Positions 24,117 through 32,206 of a DNA stretch of 64,000 nucleotides are shown here, piece by piece (position 1 is the stretch's first letter; every line of letters begins with the position of its first letter). A model generated the notes under the pieces. That model was not told where the DNA came from. It was given only the letters and a program-made list of their open reading frames with translations, and did not search any database. The position numbers and the translations under genes are program-made. Source of the DNA: Kineothrix alysoides (lineage in GTDB: Bacteria > Bacillota > Clostridia > Lachnospirales > Lachnospiraceae); contig NZ_JPNB01000002.1 in NCBI RefSeq assembly GCF_000732725.1, positions 1,178,001 to 1,242,000 on the forward strand, given 5' to 3'.

Positions 24117-25133
24117 TTATTTTACCCCCGTGAATTCTGCTTTATCTCTGATATATTCATTTAAGCCTTCTGCTGTGGCTATTTCATAGTGCATTGCAAT
24201 ATCTTTAAAATAGGATTTCATATCCGCCTTCGGAATGATTCTGCTGGAAGGCTCAGCTTCATTTAGCCCGATTCTGGCATCCAGCCAAGGCCTTTCTTTA
24301 TGAGTGACCGATTCTAAAACTTTTCCGCTGTAAATTCCGAAGCTGCCTGCTACAAGGCCGATTACTTTCACTTCATCAGAGCCAAGCGCTTTGTTTCTCA
24401 CCGTAAATAGTGAGAAACGGTTATCCTCGATAGGGTTATATTTGAAGTCCTTAAAAAGATTGTATATTTCCCCATAAGCAGGTCCGTGTATCCAGGCACG
24501 GCAATCCTCTTCGAAGAGTTCCCTATCGAACAGCGCCAGATGGATGCCCTGAATGAAATAAAGCATTTTCTGCAGTGCCAGGGGTGTGATTTCCTGAACT
24601 TCATTAAAAATATGAGAGATAGTCATGCGCATTTCATTGGAGATATCGAACAATGCTTTGAGGTCGGAAACGGCCTTCATTGATTTCTTATAGGCAGAAT
24701 TACCCAATTTTTCAGCGTTTGCAGTCAGCAGTTCTTCCATATATCCTGGGGAGGATAAGGCCTCCTTCATAATATCGGAATAAGCCTTAGATGGCATCTG
24801 ACCTTCCAAATAGCGGGTGACTGTGATTTCACCGAAGCCTAAGGCTAATGATAGAGGAGCTTTTCCCAAATGGTATAGTTCCATTAGTTTTTTAATGTCA
24901 TCTATGGAAATAATATCCTCCTGCCTGCGGTATTGTTCGTCGAACGACTTTAAATCGTAGTTTAACAGCCCGGGGACGCTCATTTCTTCTCCGCACTCAG
25001 AACAATACGCAGCCAACGTCTCGTATTCATATTCTTTATCTTTCACCGTTCTTCTTTGCATAACTTTTTTCAAAATGTATTCGGTATCTTTTCTGCATTC
25101 AATGCAAAAGTCTATTCGTTTTACGTCTGCCAT
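24117..25133 (-). CDS. Antitoxin-like protein: zinc finger, HTH and Panacea (DUF4065) domain
   Basis: A 338-residue three-part protein. Residues 1-60 hold an MqsA/YgiT-type zinc finger with CIEC and YCSEC pairs. Residues ~75-130 look like an XRE helix-turn-helix (LGKAPLSLALGFGEITVTRYLEGQMPS). Residues ~165-310 are a SocA/Panacea-like domain (ITPLALQKMLYFIQGIHLALFD ... CRAWIHGPAYGEIYNLFKDF), a domain reported to neutralise varied toxins. The upstream gene is an MqsR-like toxin, in the toxin-first order of mqsRA. ATG 25133 is preferred because GGAGGA lies 7 bases upstream; an ATG at 25148 would add five residues. Confidence 0.85.
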   Translation of the reverse strand: MADVKRIDFCIECRKDTEYILKKVMQRRTVKDKEYEYETLAAYCSECGEEMSVPGLLNYDLKSFDEQYRRQEDIISIDDIKKLMELYHLGKAPLSLALGFGEITVTRYLEGQMPSKAYSDIMKEALSSPGYMEELLTANAEKLGNSAYKKSMKAVSDLKALFDISNEMRMTISHIFNEVQEITPLALQKMLYFIQGIHLALFDRELFEEDCRAWIHGPAYGEIYNLFKDFKYNPIEDNRFSLFTVRNKALGSDEVKVIGLVAGSFGIYSGKVLESVTHKERPWLDARIGLNEAEPSSRIIPKADMKSYFKDIAMHYEIATAEGLNEYIRDKAEFTGVK

Positions 25134-25181
25134 ATGAGATTCCTCCATTCTCTTCCCAAATTAATAATATTTATCAATTGA

Positions 25182-25562
25182 TTATCTAAATGCATAATCT
25201 AAAGGATATTCTTGCCTATGGAAGGATACAACAATAATGAATTGATTCTCCAAATTATTGAGCTTTATATATAATGGAACATTTTCTTCGAGGCACCCAA
25301 AGCGCAGCAGCAGTTTCACATTCTTACCGAAAATATACAGCCATTCGTGCTCAAATCCTGAGTGTTCGTTTCTCACTACTTCAGAAAAATCATAAGCAGT
25401 GAGACTGAGCAGGATCTCTTTACTTTTGGCTTCATCGATGACATAATCGCTGAATAAGTGCCTGTTTTTCTGCCGACGGATATTCAAGGCTATCCGGCAG
25501 CGCCCGGAACGGATTGATTTCTTAACATCATTTAAATAGTATTCTACATGATCGATATCCAT
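25182..25562 (-). CDS. MqsR-like toxin (mRNA interferase)
   Basis: A 126-residue protein whose C-terminal 90 residues follow the MqsR/RelE-like pattern: ILLSLTAYDFSEVVRNEHSG, the HEWLYIFG strand and LYIKLNNLENQFIIVVSFH, comparable to the GLSESDFYKSM and LYLKI...LIVSFK strands of E. coli MqsR. MqsR cleaves mRNA at GCU. The N-terminus is longer than E. coli MqsR (98 residues). Located 48 bp upstream of a protein with an MqsA-type zinc finger and HTH, so a type II toxin-antitoxin pair is very likely. The catalytic residues were not aligned. Confidence 0.75.
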   Translation of the reverse strand: MDIDHVEYYLNDVKKSIRSGRCRIALNIRRQKNRHLFSDYVIDEAKSKEILLSLTAYDFSEVVRNEHSGFEHEWLYIFGKNVKLLLRFGCLEENVPLYIKLNNLENQFIIVVSFHRQEYPLDYAFR

Positions 25563-25587
25563 TGATAATTAAATACCTTCTTTCTTA

Positions 25588-25665
25588 ATGGAATCTATCG
25601 TGATAGAATATTTTAAATTTCCTATCATAAATATAACATATGATAAGAATTTGTCAATAATCTAT
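25588..25665 (-). promoter_or_regulatory. Toxin-antitoxin promoter with operator palindromes
   Basis: On the minus strand, TTGACA is followed after 16 bp by TATATT, then by the toxin gene. Two inverted repeats cover the promoter: TCTATC-gt-GATAGA (25594-25607) downstream of the -10, and CTATCATA/TATGATAAG arms around 25622-25645 between -35 and -10. A third CTATCACTGAT sequence lies near 25663. Such sites suit autorepression by the HTH of the antitoxin. Confidence 0.7.
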
Positions 25666-25689
25666 CACTGATTTTTTAATTAGCTACAG

Positions 25690-25960
25690 GTGTGTTATTC
25701 GGAGTTGAAAGACAAGAGTAAGGGATAAAAGCGAAAGACAGAAATGGATGATAAAAGTAAGGGACGAAAGCAAGAAGTAAAGGTAAGAGGGAAAAGTAAG
25801 AGGAAAAAGTAAGAGGGAAAAGTAAGAGGTAAAGGCAAGAGGCAAAAGTAAGAAGTAAAGGTAAGAGACAAACGTAAGGGAAAAAATAAGGGGTAAAAGC
25901 AAGAAACAAAAGAAGAAAATAAAAGCAAGAGATAAAATTGGAAGACAAAATTGAGGAATA
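25690..25960. repeat. Purine-rich degenerate tandem repeat tract
   Basis: About 270 bp of nearly pure A/G on the plus strand built from units of about 12-14 bases such as AAGTAAGAGG, AAAGGTAAGAGG and GAAAAGTAAGAGG. No gene is supported on either strand here; the long minus-strand frames translate to low-complexity F/L/S/P. The tract lies between the toxin gene and the HD-domain gene (the whole 25563-26082 gap). The strong strand asymmetry suggests slippage-prone expansion. Confidence 0.85.
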
Positions 25961-26082
25961 AAATTGAAAGTAACTCTATAAAATAAAATTTGGAACAAGA
26001 GGAACGAAGTATGATAAAATATTTTTGAACGAAGTTGTGTTGATAGGAAGATGATACTATGAAATGTTCAGGAGGAGTTTTT

Positions 26083-26625
26083 ATGAAAGATAAAATGAGC
26101 ACATACAGCGGATTGCAGTTCAATCCTATGGAAATAGAAGGAAAGGATGTTCTTATCGAGGATATAGGGCACGCACTCAGCTTGCTTTGCAGAGGAGGCG
26201 GGCATTTGAAATATTTTTATTCCGTAGGCCAACATTCCATCAATTGTGCGAAGGAAGCAGAGGCAAGGGGATGGACGAAGCGCGTAATCCTGACATGCCT
26301 GCTTCATGATGCCAGTGAGGCGTATATCTCGGATATTATCCGTCCGGTAAAAAAGTATTTGACGAATTACCTGGAAATCGAAGAGGGAATCATGGATGTA
26401 ATTTTTGAGAAATTTGAACTGCAAGATTTGAGCGAAGAGGAGAAAAGGCAGGTAAAGGAAATCGACGATCAAATGCTGGCAAGTGAACTTTCGGAGCTGA
26501 TAGCAGGGGGAGAGGAGATAGAAGTTTCTCGCTTACATGCAGTGCCCGATCTGGAGCTTAGAGATTTTATGGATGTAGAAGAGGAATTTATAGCGATAGC
26601 AAACAGATTTCTGGCACGTAAATAA
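26083..26625 (+). CDS. HD-domain phosphohydrolase (YfbR-like)
   Basis: A 180-residue HD-superfamily hydrolase. Metal ligands fit H in VGQHSINCAKEAEARG, HD in LLHDASEAYISDI and D in EIDDQMLASE. It resembles phage and bacterial proteins annotated as 5'-deoxynucleotidase or HD hydrolase beginning with TYSGLQFNPMEI, which refers to DNA metabolism in many phages. ATG 26083 lies 7 bases after GGAGG; an upstream ATG at 26059 lacks an RBS. The neighbourhood is accessory, and the precise nucleotide substrate is unknown. Confidence 0.87.
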   Translation: MKDKMSTYSGLQFNPMEIEGKDVLIEDIGHALSLLCRGGGHLKYFYSVGQHSINCAKEAEARGWTKRVILTCLLHDASEAYISDIIRPVKKYLTNYLEIEEGIMDVIFEKFELQDLSEEEKRQVKEIDDQMLASELSELIAGGEEIEVSRLHAVPDLELRDFMDVEEEFIAIANRFLARK

Positions 26626-26705
26626 AACTCTATTTGGGAAACAAACTTATAATTGAGTGATAAAATCTGCTTATTTGTCGAGGAAACAGAGAAAAAACCG
26701 TCATA

Positions 26706-27599
26706 GTGAAAACGGAAAATAATGATATAGATTTTACTCGGGAGGTACTGAACTTGCATAAGGATTCGAAATGGGCAAATCAAATAATTTCATTACAGGA
26801 GGAGGATGGGAAGTGGGGATGGTTTCATTCTCTCTCTCAGTTCTATGACTCACAGATAACCACCGAGCAGGCGTTACGGCGGCTGATGTATCTGGGCTAT
26901 ACAATAGAGGATGAATGTATAAGAAAAGCAGTTTCCTATATGAATGATTGTCTGACTGGTAAAAATGAAATCCCCGACAGAAGAGAAAAACTGCATGACT
27001 GGAATGTATTCACAAGTCTTATACTGTCTGCTTGGATAAGAGTCTTTACAAAAGACAATCCTGCGGCAAATAAGGTGGCGGGACAATGGGCGGAGATTAT
27101 TTCTGCTGCTTTTACAGACGGCAAATACGAGCATGATAAATATGTAAATGCCTATTGCGAAGTACTGGGTTTAAAGCCCAAGGGAGGAAGATTGATTGAT
27201 TTTACAAACTTCTATCCGATTACACTTTTGGCTGACTGTCTGGATGAAAATACAGAGAAAGCTTTTATCGAACATATCCTGAATAGGGAAAAAGGAATTT
27301 ACTATATATATGATAGGAAAATCATTATACCACCACAAGAATTCGAAAGCAAGACGGCCAGTCATTACCTTGCGGCTGCGGAGCTGCTTGCAAAATATAA
27401 AACAAGCAAAGTAAAGCTGCAATTTGTCTTGGATTGGCTGGAAGCTAATAAGAATCAGAACGGGAAATGGGATATGGGAAGCGCTGTGAATGATAAAGTA
27501 TATTTTCCCCTTTCCGATGACTGGAGGAAAAGGGAAACGAGAGAGGCCGATTGTACGGAGCGCATTATAAATTTGAGAAGAGCATTGGCCCTTTCATAA
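26706..27599 (+). CDS. Hypothetical protein, prenyltransferase-like (alpha/alpha) toroid
   Basis: A 297-residue soluble protein starting at GTG. Repeated helices with tryptophan/glycine motifs, WANQIISLQEEDGKWGWFHSL near the N-terminus and WLEANKNQNGKWDMG near the C-terminus, are typical of the terpenoid cyclase/prenyltransferase alpha-alpha toroid. The catalytic DxDD of real cyclases is absent. No neighbour explains it. I do not know the function; it resembles in style, but does not obviously match, the protein at 20344-21216. The start is uncertain because no strong RBS is visible. Confidence 0.6.
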   Translation: MKTENNDIDFTREVLNLHKDSKWANQIISLQEEDGKWGWFHSLSQFYDSQITTEQALRRLMYLGYTIEDECIRKAVSYMNDCLTGKNEIPDRREKLHDWNVFTSLILSAWIRVFTKDNPAANKVAGQWAEIISAAFTDGKYEHDKYVNAYCEVLGLKPKGGRLIDFTNFYPITLLADCLDENTEKAFIEHILNREKGIYYIYDRKIIIPPQEFESKTASHYLAAAELLAKYKTSKVKLQFVLDWLEANKNQNGKWDMGSAVNDKVYFPLSDDWRKRETREADCTERIINLRRALALS

Positions 27600-27782
27600 A
27601 TGTGAGTATGTGAAAAAATCTCTGTAAATAAAGATCAGTAAGATTATCTATGACGTTTAAATTAGTAGCAGGCATCATTTGTATGTTGTCTGCTCTTTTC
27701 ATATCCTACTAAGATACCTTTGAAAAGTCAATATTTTGTGCGAAATCTGATTGACGAAACTATATGAAACTGATATTTTGTG

Positions 27783-28466
27783 TTAGAATAGATATTTTCC
27801 ATTGAACAAGTAGAAAACCGTATCGACAAGAAGTGCAACGGCAACAGACAAAAGCAGAAAATAGAATACATGAGAGATGGTCTTCAATTTTTTCTCTTTA
27901 AATTTTTCTACAAACACAGTCAACTTATCCAATATGTTCAATTCGTTTGCAATATAAATGATGACAGCCATAAACTGGCTGACAATAAACCAGATGGTTA
28001 AAAGTAGTGTTGCATTGAAGAAGTCGCCGGACTCTCCGCTCATGAGGATAACGGCATAAAATGTTGGATCAGTGAAAGAAGTAATGGCAAACACAAGTCC
28101 TGTGGTAATGTATTTGAACCAGCCTCCGCCGATAGGTTCTTTCTCTTCTTCTTTCTTCTTACCTTTGGCAAACAGTTTTCTGATAACCCATACGAATATG
28201 AAAATAGAAATGCCAAAATTCAAGATTGCCCAAAAATAACTGTTGTCACCAGGCATAATATTTTTCAGAAAATTTACCGCTGTAGCAGCGAAAATTGCCG
28301 ATAGAGCTGCACCGCCAAAGATGCTGAATCCGGCAAAAGAGAGGAAGAACAAAGTTATGCGTGACTTCTTTTCTTTTCGAAGTCCCATAGACATAAGGTA
28401 AACGGCTGTAATGGGGTCAACGCCGAGGACACCAAGACCGATAGTACTGATGATTTTGTGTAACAT
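27783..28466 (-). CDS. Multi-spanning membrane protein, LysE/GAP-like transporter
   Basis: A 227-residue integral membrane protein with six predicted helices: residues ~5-25, 38-62, 75-95, 118-135, 145-170 and 200-222. A charged KGKKKEEEKEP loop lies between the third and fourth helix. The layout recalls the LysE/GAP superfamily of small exporters, but I see no diagnostic motif. It starts 6 bp after the MarR gene on the same strand, so it is probably the effector of that regulator, for instance a drug or metabolite exporter. The 183 bases beyond its end (27600-27782) are empty. Confidence 0.6.
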   Translation of the reverse strand: MLHKIISTIGLGVLGVDPITAVYLMSMGLRKEKKSRITLFFLSFAGFSIFGGAALSAIFAATAVNFLKNIMPGDNSYFWAILNFGISIFIFVWVIRKLFAKGKKKEEEKEPIGGGWFKYITTGLVFAITSFTDPTFYAVILMSGESGDFFNATLLLTIWFIVSQFMAVIIYIANELNILDKLTVFVEKFKEKKLKTISHVFYFLLLSVAVALLVDTVFYLFNGKYLF

Positions 28467-28472
28467 GGTTAT

Positions 28473-28910
28473 TTACAGTTGCTCAACCTTGCTGCGAAAA
28501 GTTTCAAAGTATTTTTTGACTAAGCGAAGAATTTCTTCGTGTTCTTCGTGAGTCATTTCTTCAAATACTTCACTTTCCGCATGCTCGATTGGCAAAATCC
28601 TTTCCTTTACGATTTGTTCTCCATTGACAGTCAGATGAATTTTTAGTTCTCGTCCATTGCCTGGCTGAAAATCTATCAACCCATCTTGATGCAGTTTCTT
28701 TACTGATGAGCTCACAGTCTGTTTGTTAAGAAGAGTGTGCTTGTAAATCTGTGTTTGGGTACAGCCATCACCAAGAACAAGGACGGCTTGCAGTATCGCA
28801 TAAGCACTATGGGAAAGCCCTTGCTTCACACAAATTTCATGATAAAATTCATCAATCAAATTATTTAATCGGTCAAATTCCTGTAAGACCGGATGTTGTA
28901 TAAACTTCAT
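28473..28910 (-). CDS. MarR family transcriptional regulator
   Basis: A 145-residue winged-helix regulator. LSHSAYAILQAVLVLGDGCTQTQIYKHTLLNKQTVSSSVKKLHQDGLIDFQPGNGRELKIHLT covers the HTH and wing of the MarR fold. An upstream ATG (28961) would place the start inside the operator; GGGGGA just before ATG 28910 decides for the shorter form. Two palindromic operators cover its own promoter, so it represses itself and the membrane protein gene that follows 6 bp later. The ligand is unknown; MarR proteins often sense phenolics or oxidants. Confidence 0.9.
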   Translation of the reverse strand: MKFIQHPVLQEFDRLNNLIDEFYHEICVKQGLSHSAYAILQAVLVLGDGCTQTQIYKHTLLNKQTVSSSVKKLHQDGLIDFQPGNGRELKIHLTVNGEQIVKERILPIEHAESEVFEEMTHEEHEEILRLVKKYFETFRSKVEQL

Positions 28911-28923
28911 AGTAATCCCCCAT

Positions 28924-28972
28924 AAGTATGAAATCATACTTATATTATAGTATGATTTCATACTTGAGTCAA
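28924..28972 (-). promoter_or_regulatory. MarR promoter with two identical operators
   Basis: AAGTATGAAATCATACT (28924-28940) and its exact reverse complement (28949-28965) are separated by 8 bp. Each half is itself a palindrome AGTATG-N4-CATACT. On the minus strand TTGACT (28972-28967), 17 bp and TATAAT (28949-28944) form a near-consensus promoter lying between and within the operators. This is a textbook autorepression layout. Confidence 0.9.
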
Positions 28973-29130
28973 CCGTTTCAAGAAAAGTTTATATTTGAAA
29001 GCAGAGCGTGGCCAAGTCTTCTGTTTACAAATGACTTTGATTGGAGGGGTGATATTGCTATGCATCAGTCGAAAAAAGTTTGTCAACTATCAAGCATAAC
29101 ACCAATTTTGTGTACGGTGGAACTACAACG

Positions 29131-29167
29131 AGAGGTGGAAGGCATAAAAAGCCTACCACCTCTTTTC
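29131..29167. terminator. Hairpin with T-tail beside the transposase remnant
   Basis: AGAGGTGG-aa-GGC (29131-29143) pairs with GCC-ta-CCACCTCT (29151-29163) and TTTT follows on the plus strand. It may stop plus-strand readthrough or belong to the insertion-sequence remnant. The 28973-29130 stretch to its left shows no gene. Confidence 0.55.
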
Positions 29168-29183
29168 TGCTTGATAAAAAGAA

Positions 29184-29537
29184 CTACTCTGGAAGTCTAC
29201 CTTCGTACATGATACTCATTTCACCGTAGACCTGTCCCCAGTTTCTTATAGGCAGGGTCCACTTCTTTGTGGCCTCAAAAGTAGCCAGATAAAGAGCCTT
29301 GAGCAAGGCGGTATCGCTCGGAAATACGCTTCTTTGGAGAATGTCTTTTACACCACGGGTTTTAAGTTCATTAAGCACAGAGAGCCAGTACTTGGCACTC
29401 TCATTATCGCCTACGTTTATCGATAGTACTTCCTTCTTGCCGGCTACACTAATACCTAAAATAACATATGCAGCAAGCTTTTTAATAACCCCATTATCCC
29501 TTACAGAATAGTGTATACGGGTTTCTTCTCTTGCCAT
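29184..29537 (-). pseudogene. IS256-family (mutator) transposase, internally deleted
   Basis: 117 residues remain of a roughly 400-residue transposase. The first part IHYSVRDNGVIKKLAAYVILGI ... GDNESAKYWLSVLNELKTRGVKDIL comes from the catalytic domain following the first aspartate. It is joined directly to QRSVFPSDTALLKALYLATFEATKKW ... WGQVYGEMSIMYEGRLPE, the usual C-terminus. The intervening catalytic Asp/Glu region and the N-terminal half are missing, so it cannot be active. Right of it, an IS-end-like sequence TTTACAGAAAAACTTTCACA (29595-29614) remains. Confidence 0.88.
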
Positions 29538-29665
29538 AATAAAAAGGCCTCCTATGATTTATTTCGTCATAGAAGACCTCACAATCAATTCTTATTTACA
29601 GAAAAACTTTCACACCCCCATAAATGTGAAGACTTGAAACCGACCGCCAATGTAGATTTCATTTT

Positions 29666-30082
29666 CTATAATTTAAAGCTTTCTGTTTTTAAATCACAAT
29701 AATATCTGCCGCTTTGAGCGGTAAATTTTAAGACACAATAATCAGGGTCCGTCACGCCCTTTTTATAAAAAAGGGTATCGCCCCTTTTCCAAAGCATGTT
29801 TTTGGATTGTTGGTCCGTTAAGATTTCCATCTTCCCAATCAACATAACACCGGTGTACTTTATCAATCCCTTGTGATAGAAATAGATACAGGCATTGGGA
29901 TTGTTTTTATATTGCTCGACACGTATGGAAGAAGTATTTGTTGAAAAATAAAATTCTTTCAAACCGTTTCTTTTTCTTGGCATCAGCATTGCTTTTATGT
30001 TTGGAAAGCAGCCGCTATCTATGGAACAGATAAAGCTTACCTTCTGCTTATCGATAAATTTTTCTATGTTTTTGATTTGCAT
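29666..30082 (-). CDS. Pyridoxamine 5'-phosphate oxidase family (flavin-binding) protein
   Basis: A 138-residue split-barrel protein. QKVSFICSIDSGCFPNIKAML and KEFYFSTNTSSIRVEQYKNNPNACIYFYHK are the FMN-binding strands of the PNPOx-like/general stress protein 26 family. These small relatives bind FMN, heme or F420 and are seldom true PNP oxidases. RBS GGGGGG before the ATG. No operon partner; AT-rich like the neighbouring acetyltransferases, so probably part of the acquired block. The 247 bases to the right (30083-30329) carry no gene. Confidence 0.85.
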   Translation of the reverse strand: MQIKNIEKFIDKQKVSFICSIDSGCFPNIKAMLMPRKRNGLKEFYFSTNTSSIRVEQYKNNPNACIYFYHKGLIKYTGVMLIGKMEILTDQQSKNMLWKRGDTLFYKKGVTDPDYCVLKFTAQSGRYYCDLKTESFKL

Positions 30083-30329
30083 GCTTCCCCCCTGTACTTC
30101 TAATTTATGTATATGCTATAATTTTACTTTAGCATATTTGTGAATAGAGTAAAAGTAGTTTTAAAGTATACTTATTAGGCATTCCAAACAAGAACGCAGG
30201 ATGGCATGCAAAAATTGGGAAGATGCAATACGGTAATTTCAAAAATAATATTTTATGTTATTAAATTATTGATAAATAAAGATAGAAATTCAAGCAGAAA
30301 AATGACTTATAATATTGGGGAGGAAAGAT

Positions 30330-31013
30330 ATGAATGCAGGAGAAATTGAACAGTATAATCAGATAAATGCAACAACAAAAGCAATTCCCAATTATGACCT
30401 AAGCAAAAGAGAAAAATGGATTGAACTATATTTTGATTCACTAGGAAATGTTTTAATTGTTGGTGTTGTAGATAATAATTATATCCATTGGATATCCAAA
30501 ACGTCAATCGAAAGCGTTAAAATAAATGAGGTAATATTTAATCATTTAGCAAATGATAATTATTTGTTTGTATCACATATATCTCAGGCATTAAAGCCAT
30601 TAGGAATTGAATTCGAAGACTTAAAGCAATATTATAAGGTTACTTTAATACATGATAAGGAATATGGACATGAATGGAAAACTCCTTTCGGGCATTATTA
30701 TGGAAAAGGTCAAGTAAAGGATAACGGAAGATTTTTTGCAAATGATGTAAAGAACTTTTTAGCATATATTCAATATAAATGTGAACTTCGGGAATGTGAA
30801 GCACAATACTCAAATGTATTAGAAAGCTATATTGATATTTTATCTAAAATCGATTTCATGTATTATGATTCCAGGGTAAAACCACTTCAGGAGTTGTTGG
30901 AAGAAGAATCGTATTTGAGGATTTCTACAAATAACAAAATAAAAGATTTATATATCGAATGTATGGACAGGATTTCTGACTTGTATAACCGGTATATGTC
31001 GGCGGTTAGATAA
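30330..31013 (+). CDS. Hypothetical protein, AT-rich
   Basis: A 227-residue soluble protein that I do not recognise. The N-terminal 100 residues are mixed alpha/beta (KWIELYFDSLGNVLIVGVVDNNYIHWISKTSIE). The C-terminal 90 residues are predicted helical with heptad-like spacing (YSNVLESYIDILSKIDFMYYD ... IKDLYIECMDRISDLYNRYM), perhaps a coiled coil. ATG 30330 follows GGAGGAAAG; a TTG at 30315 lies in the RBS itself. Codon use is strongly AT-rich, unlike the flanking core genes, which fits a transferred gene. Confidence 0.6.
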   Translation: MNAGEIEQYNQINATTKAIPNYDLSKREKWIELYFDSLGNVLIVGVVDNNYIHWISKTSIESVKINEVIFNHLANDNYLFVSHISQALKPLGIEFEDLKQYYKVTLIHDKEYGHEWKTPFGHYYGKGQVKDNGRFFANDVKNFLAYIQYKCELRECEAQYSNVLESYIDILSKIDFMYYDSRVKPLQELLEEESYLRISTNNKIKDLYIECMDRISDLYNRYMSAVR

Positions 31014-31097
31014 TTGCGGGAATCTCATTGATGATTCTATTTGTTAAAAGGTCTTTGTCACTCCGGTTCCATAGCCGAATGAAAGTAGAGGGATATC

Positions 31098-31574
31098 ATG
31101 AATTATACGATTAGAGAGCTTAGAGAGGAAGAATATTACCTGCTTGAAGATTTTTTATATGAAGCAATTTTCCAGCCGGACGAAACGGATTTAGTGCCGA
31201 AATCAATTATTTATAAGCCGGAACTTCACATATATATTGAGCATTTTGGCGAGAAAACAGAAGATTTTTGTTTATGTGCGGAAGTTGATAATAAGGTGGT
31301 TGGCGCCGTATGGGTAAGAAATATTAACGGGTATGGTAAGGTTGATGAAGTTACTCCTGAGTTTGCCATATCGCTTTATAAAGATTTTCGTGGATATGGA
31401 ATTGGCACCGAACTGATGCAGGAAATGTTAAAACATTTGAAGCAAGCAGGACACATAAAAGTATCATTGGCGGTACAGAAAGCAAATTATGCAAGGAATC
31501 TGTATAAAAAGGTTGGCTTTCAAATTGTTGATGAGAATGAAGAAGAGTATATAATGGTAAGGTCGATCCAATAA
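31098..31574 (+). CDS. GNAT family N-acetyltransferase
   Basis: A 158-residue acetyltransferase. The sequence starts YTIRELREEEYYLLEDFLYEAIF, has strand FCLCAEVDNKVVGAVWVR and the acetyl-CoA pyrophosphate loop DFRGYGIGTELMQEML (R/Q-x-x-G-x-G/A type), then VSLAVQKANYARNLYKKVGFQIV. The substrate is unknown. Its 3' end overlaps the end of the convergent acetyltransferase gene by 55 bp. It is one of three acetyltransferase genes between 31098 and 32855. Confidence 0.9.
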   Translation: MNYTIRELREEEYYLLEDFLYEAIFQPDETDLVPKSIIYKPELHIYIEHFGEKTEDFCLCAEVDNKVVGAVWVRNINGYGKVDEVTPEFAISLYKDFRGYGIGTELMQEMLKHLKQAGHIKVSLAVQKANYARNLYKKVGFQIVDENEEEYIMVRSIQ

Positions 31575-32083
31575 ACGTTCATCATTCTGCCGTCAAGGTA
31601 AGGCTTTACTTCTGCTAACCTGCCATCGCACGTTTCAATCGTCTTTTTTGATGCAAGATTGTCAGAATAGCATCCCAGCATAACACTGGATAAACCAAGG
31701 CCTCTTGCGTAATCTAAGGCTTGCTGCAGCATCTTCGCAGCATATCCTTTTCTTCGTTCACTTGGCCTGACTGAATATCCGATATGCCCGCCATATTGGG
31801 CAAGAAATTCGTTGTTAAGGTTGTGCCTTATATCAATCATGCCGATAATCCGGCTATCACTTTCCCGTATGGCAAAGAAGGTGCTTGCGGCCACCCAATC
31901 AGCTCTGGCGGTCTTAGGATTGCTGTTGCGCTTCGTGTTCTCTAACCATTCGTCATATGCCATCTGGTCTAATAACGCACTGCCGTTAATTACGGCTTCA
32001 TTGCAATCAAAAAACTCTTTTTTGTAGCTTTCGGCTGCGCCTTTATGTTCCACTGCAGGAAAAATTAATTTTATTTTATCCAT
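31520..32083 (-). CDS. GNAT family N-acetyltransferase
   Basis: A 187-residue acetyltransferase. Motifs are RIIGMIDIRHNLNNEFLAQYGGHIGYSVRPSERRKGYAAKMLQQALDYARGLG (motif A with RRKGYA) and LGCYSDNLASKKTIETCDGRL (motif B). It is related to proteins annotated as RimJ/RimL or YjcF-like; the substrate is unknown. The C-terminal 18 codons overlap the opposite-strand gene at 31098-31574, which is unusual but both frames carry good family motifs. RBS GGGGGT precedes the ATG. Confidence 0.88.
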   Translation of the reverse strand: MDKIKLIFPAVEHKGAAESYKKEFFDCNEAVINGSALLDQMAYDEWLENTKRNSNPKTARADWVAASTFFAIRESDSRIIGMIDIRHNLNNEFLAQYGGHIGYSVRPSERRKGYAAKMLQQALDYARGLGLSSVMLGCYSDNLASKKTIETCDGRLAEVKPYLDGRMMNVYWIDLTIIYSSSFSSTI

Positions 32084-32206
32084 TTTGTACTACCCCCAAA
32101 GAACTGTTTTATGCCTTATTTGCCTGACACAAGTCAACAATTATTTATCAGTGTAAAATATCATTCTTAGCTTGTCAATTTACTTTATATTTTCTTTATC
32201 ACAATA

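Noticed and set aside
25684-26123. Minus-strand frames of 90-142 codons over the purine tract
   Set aside because: They translate to low-complexity F/L/S/P sequence from the purine repeat.
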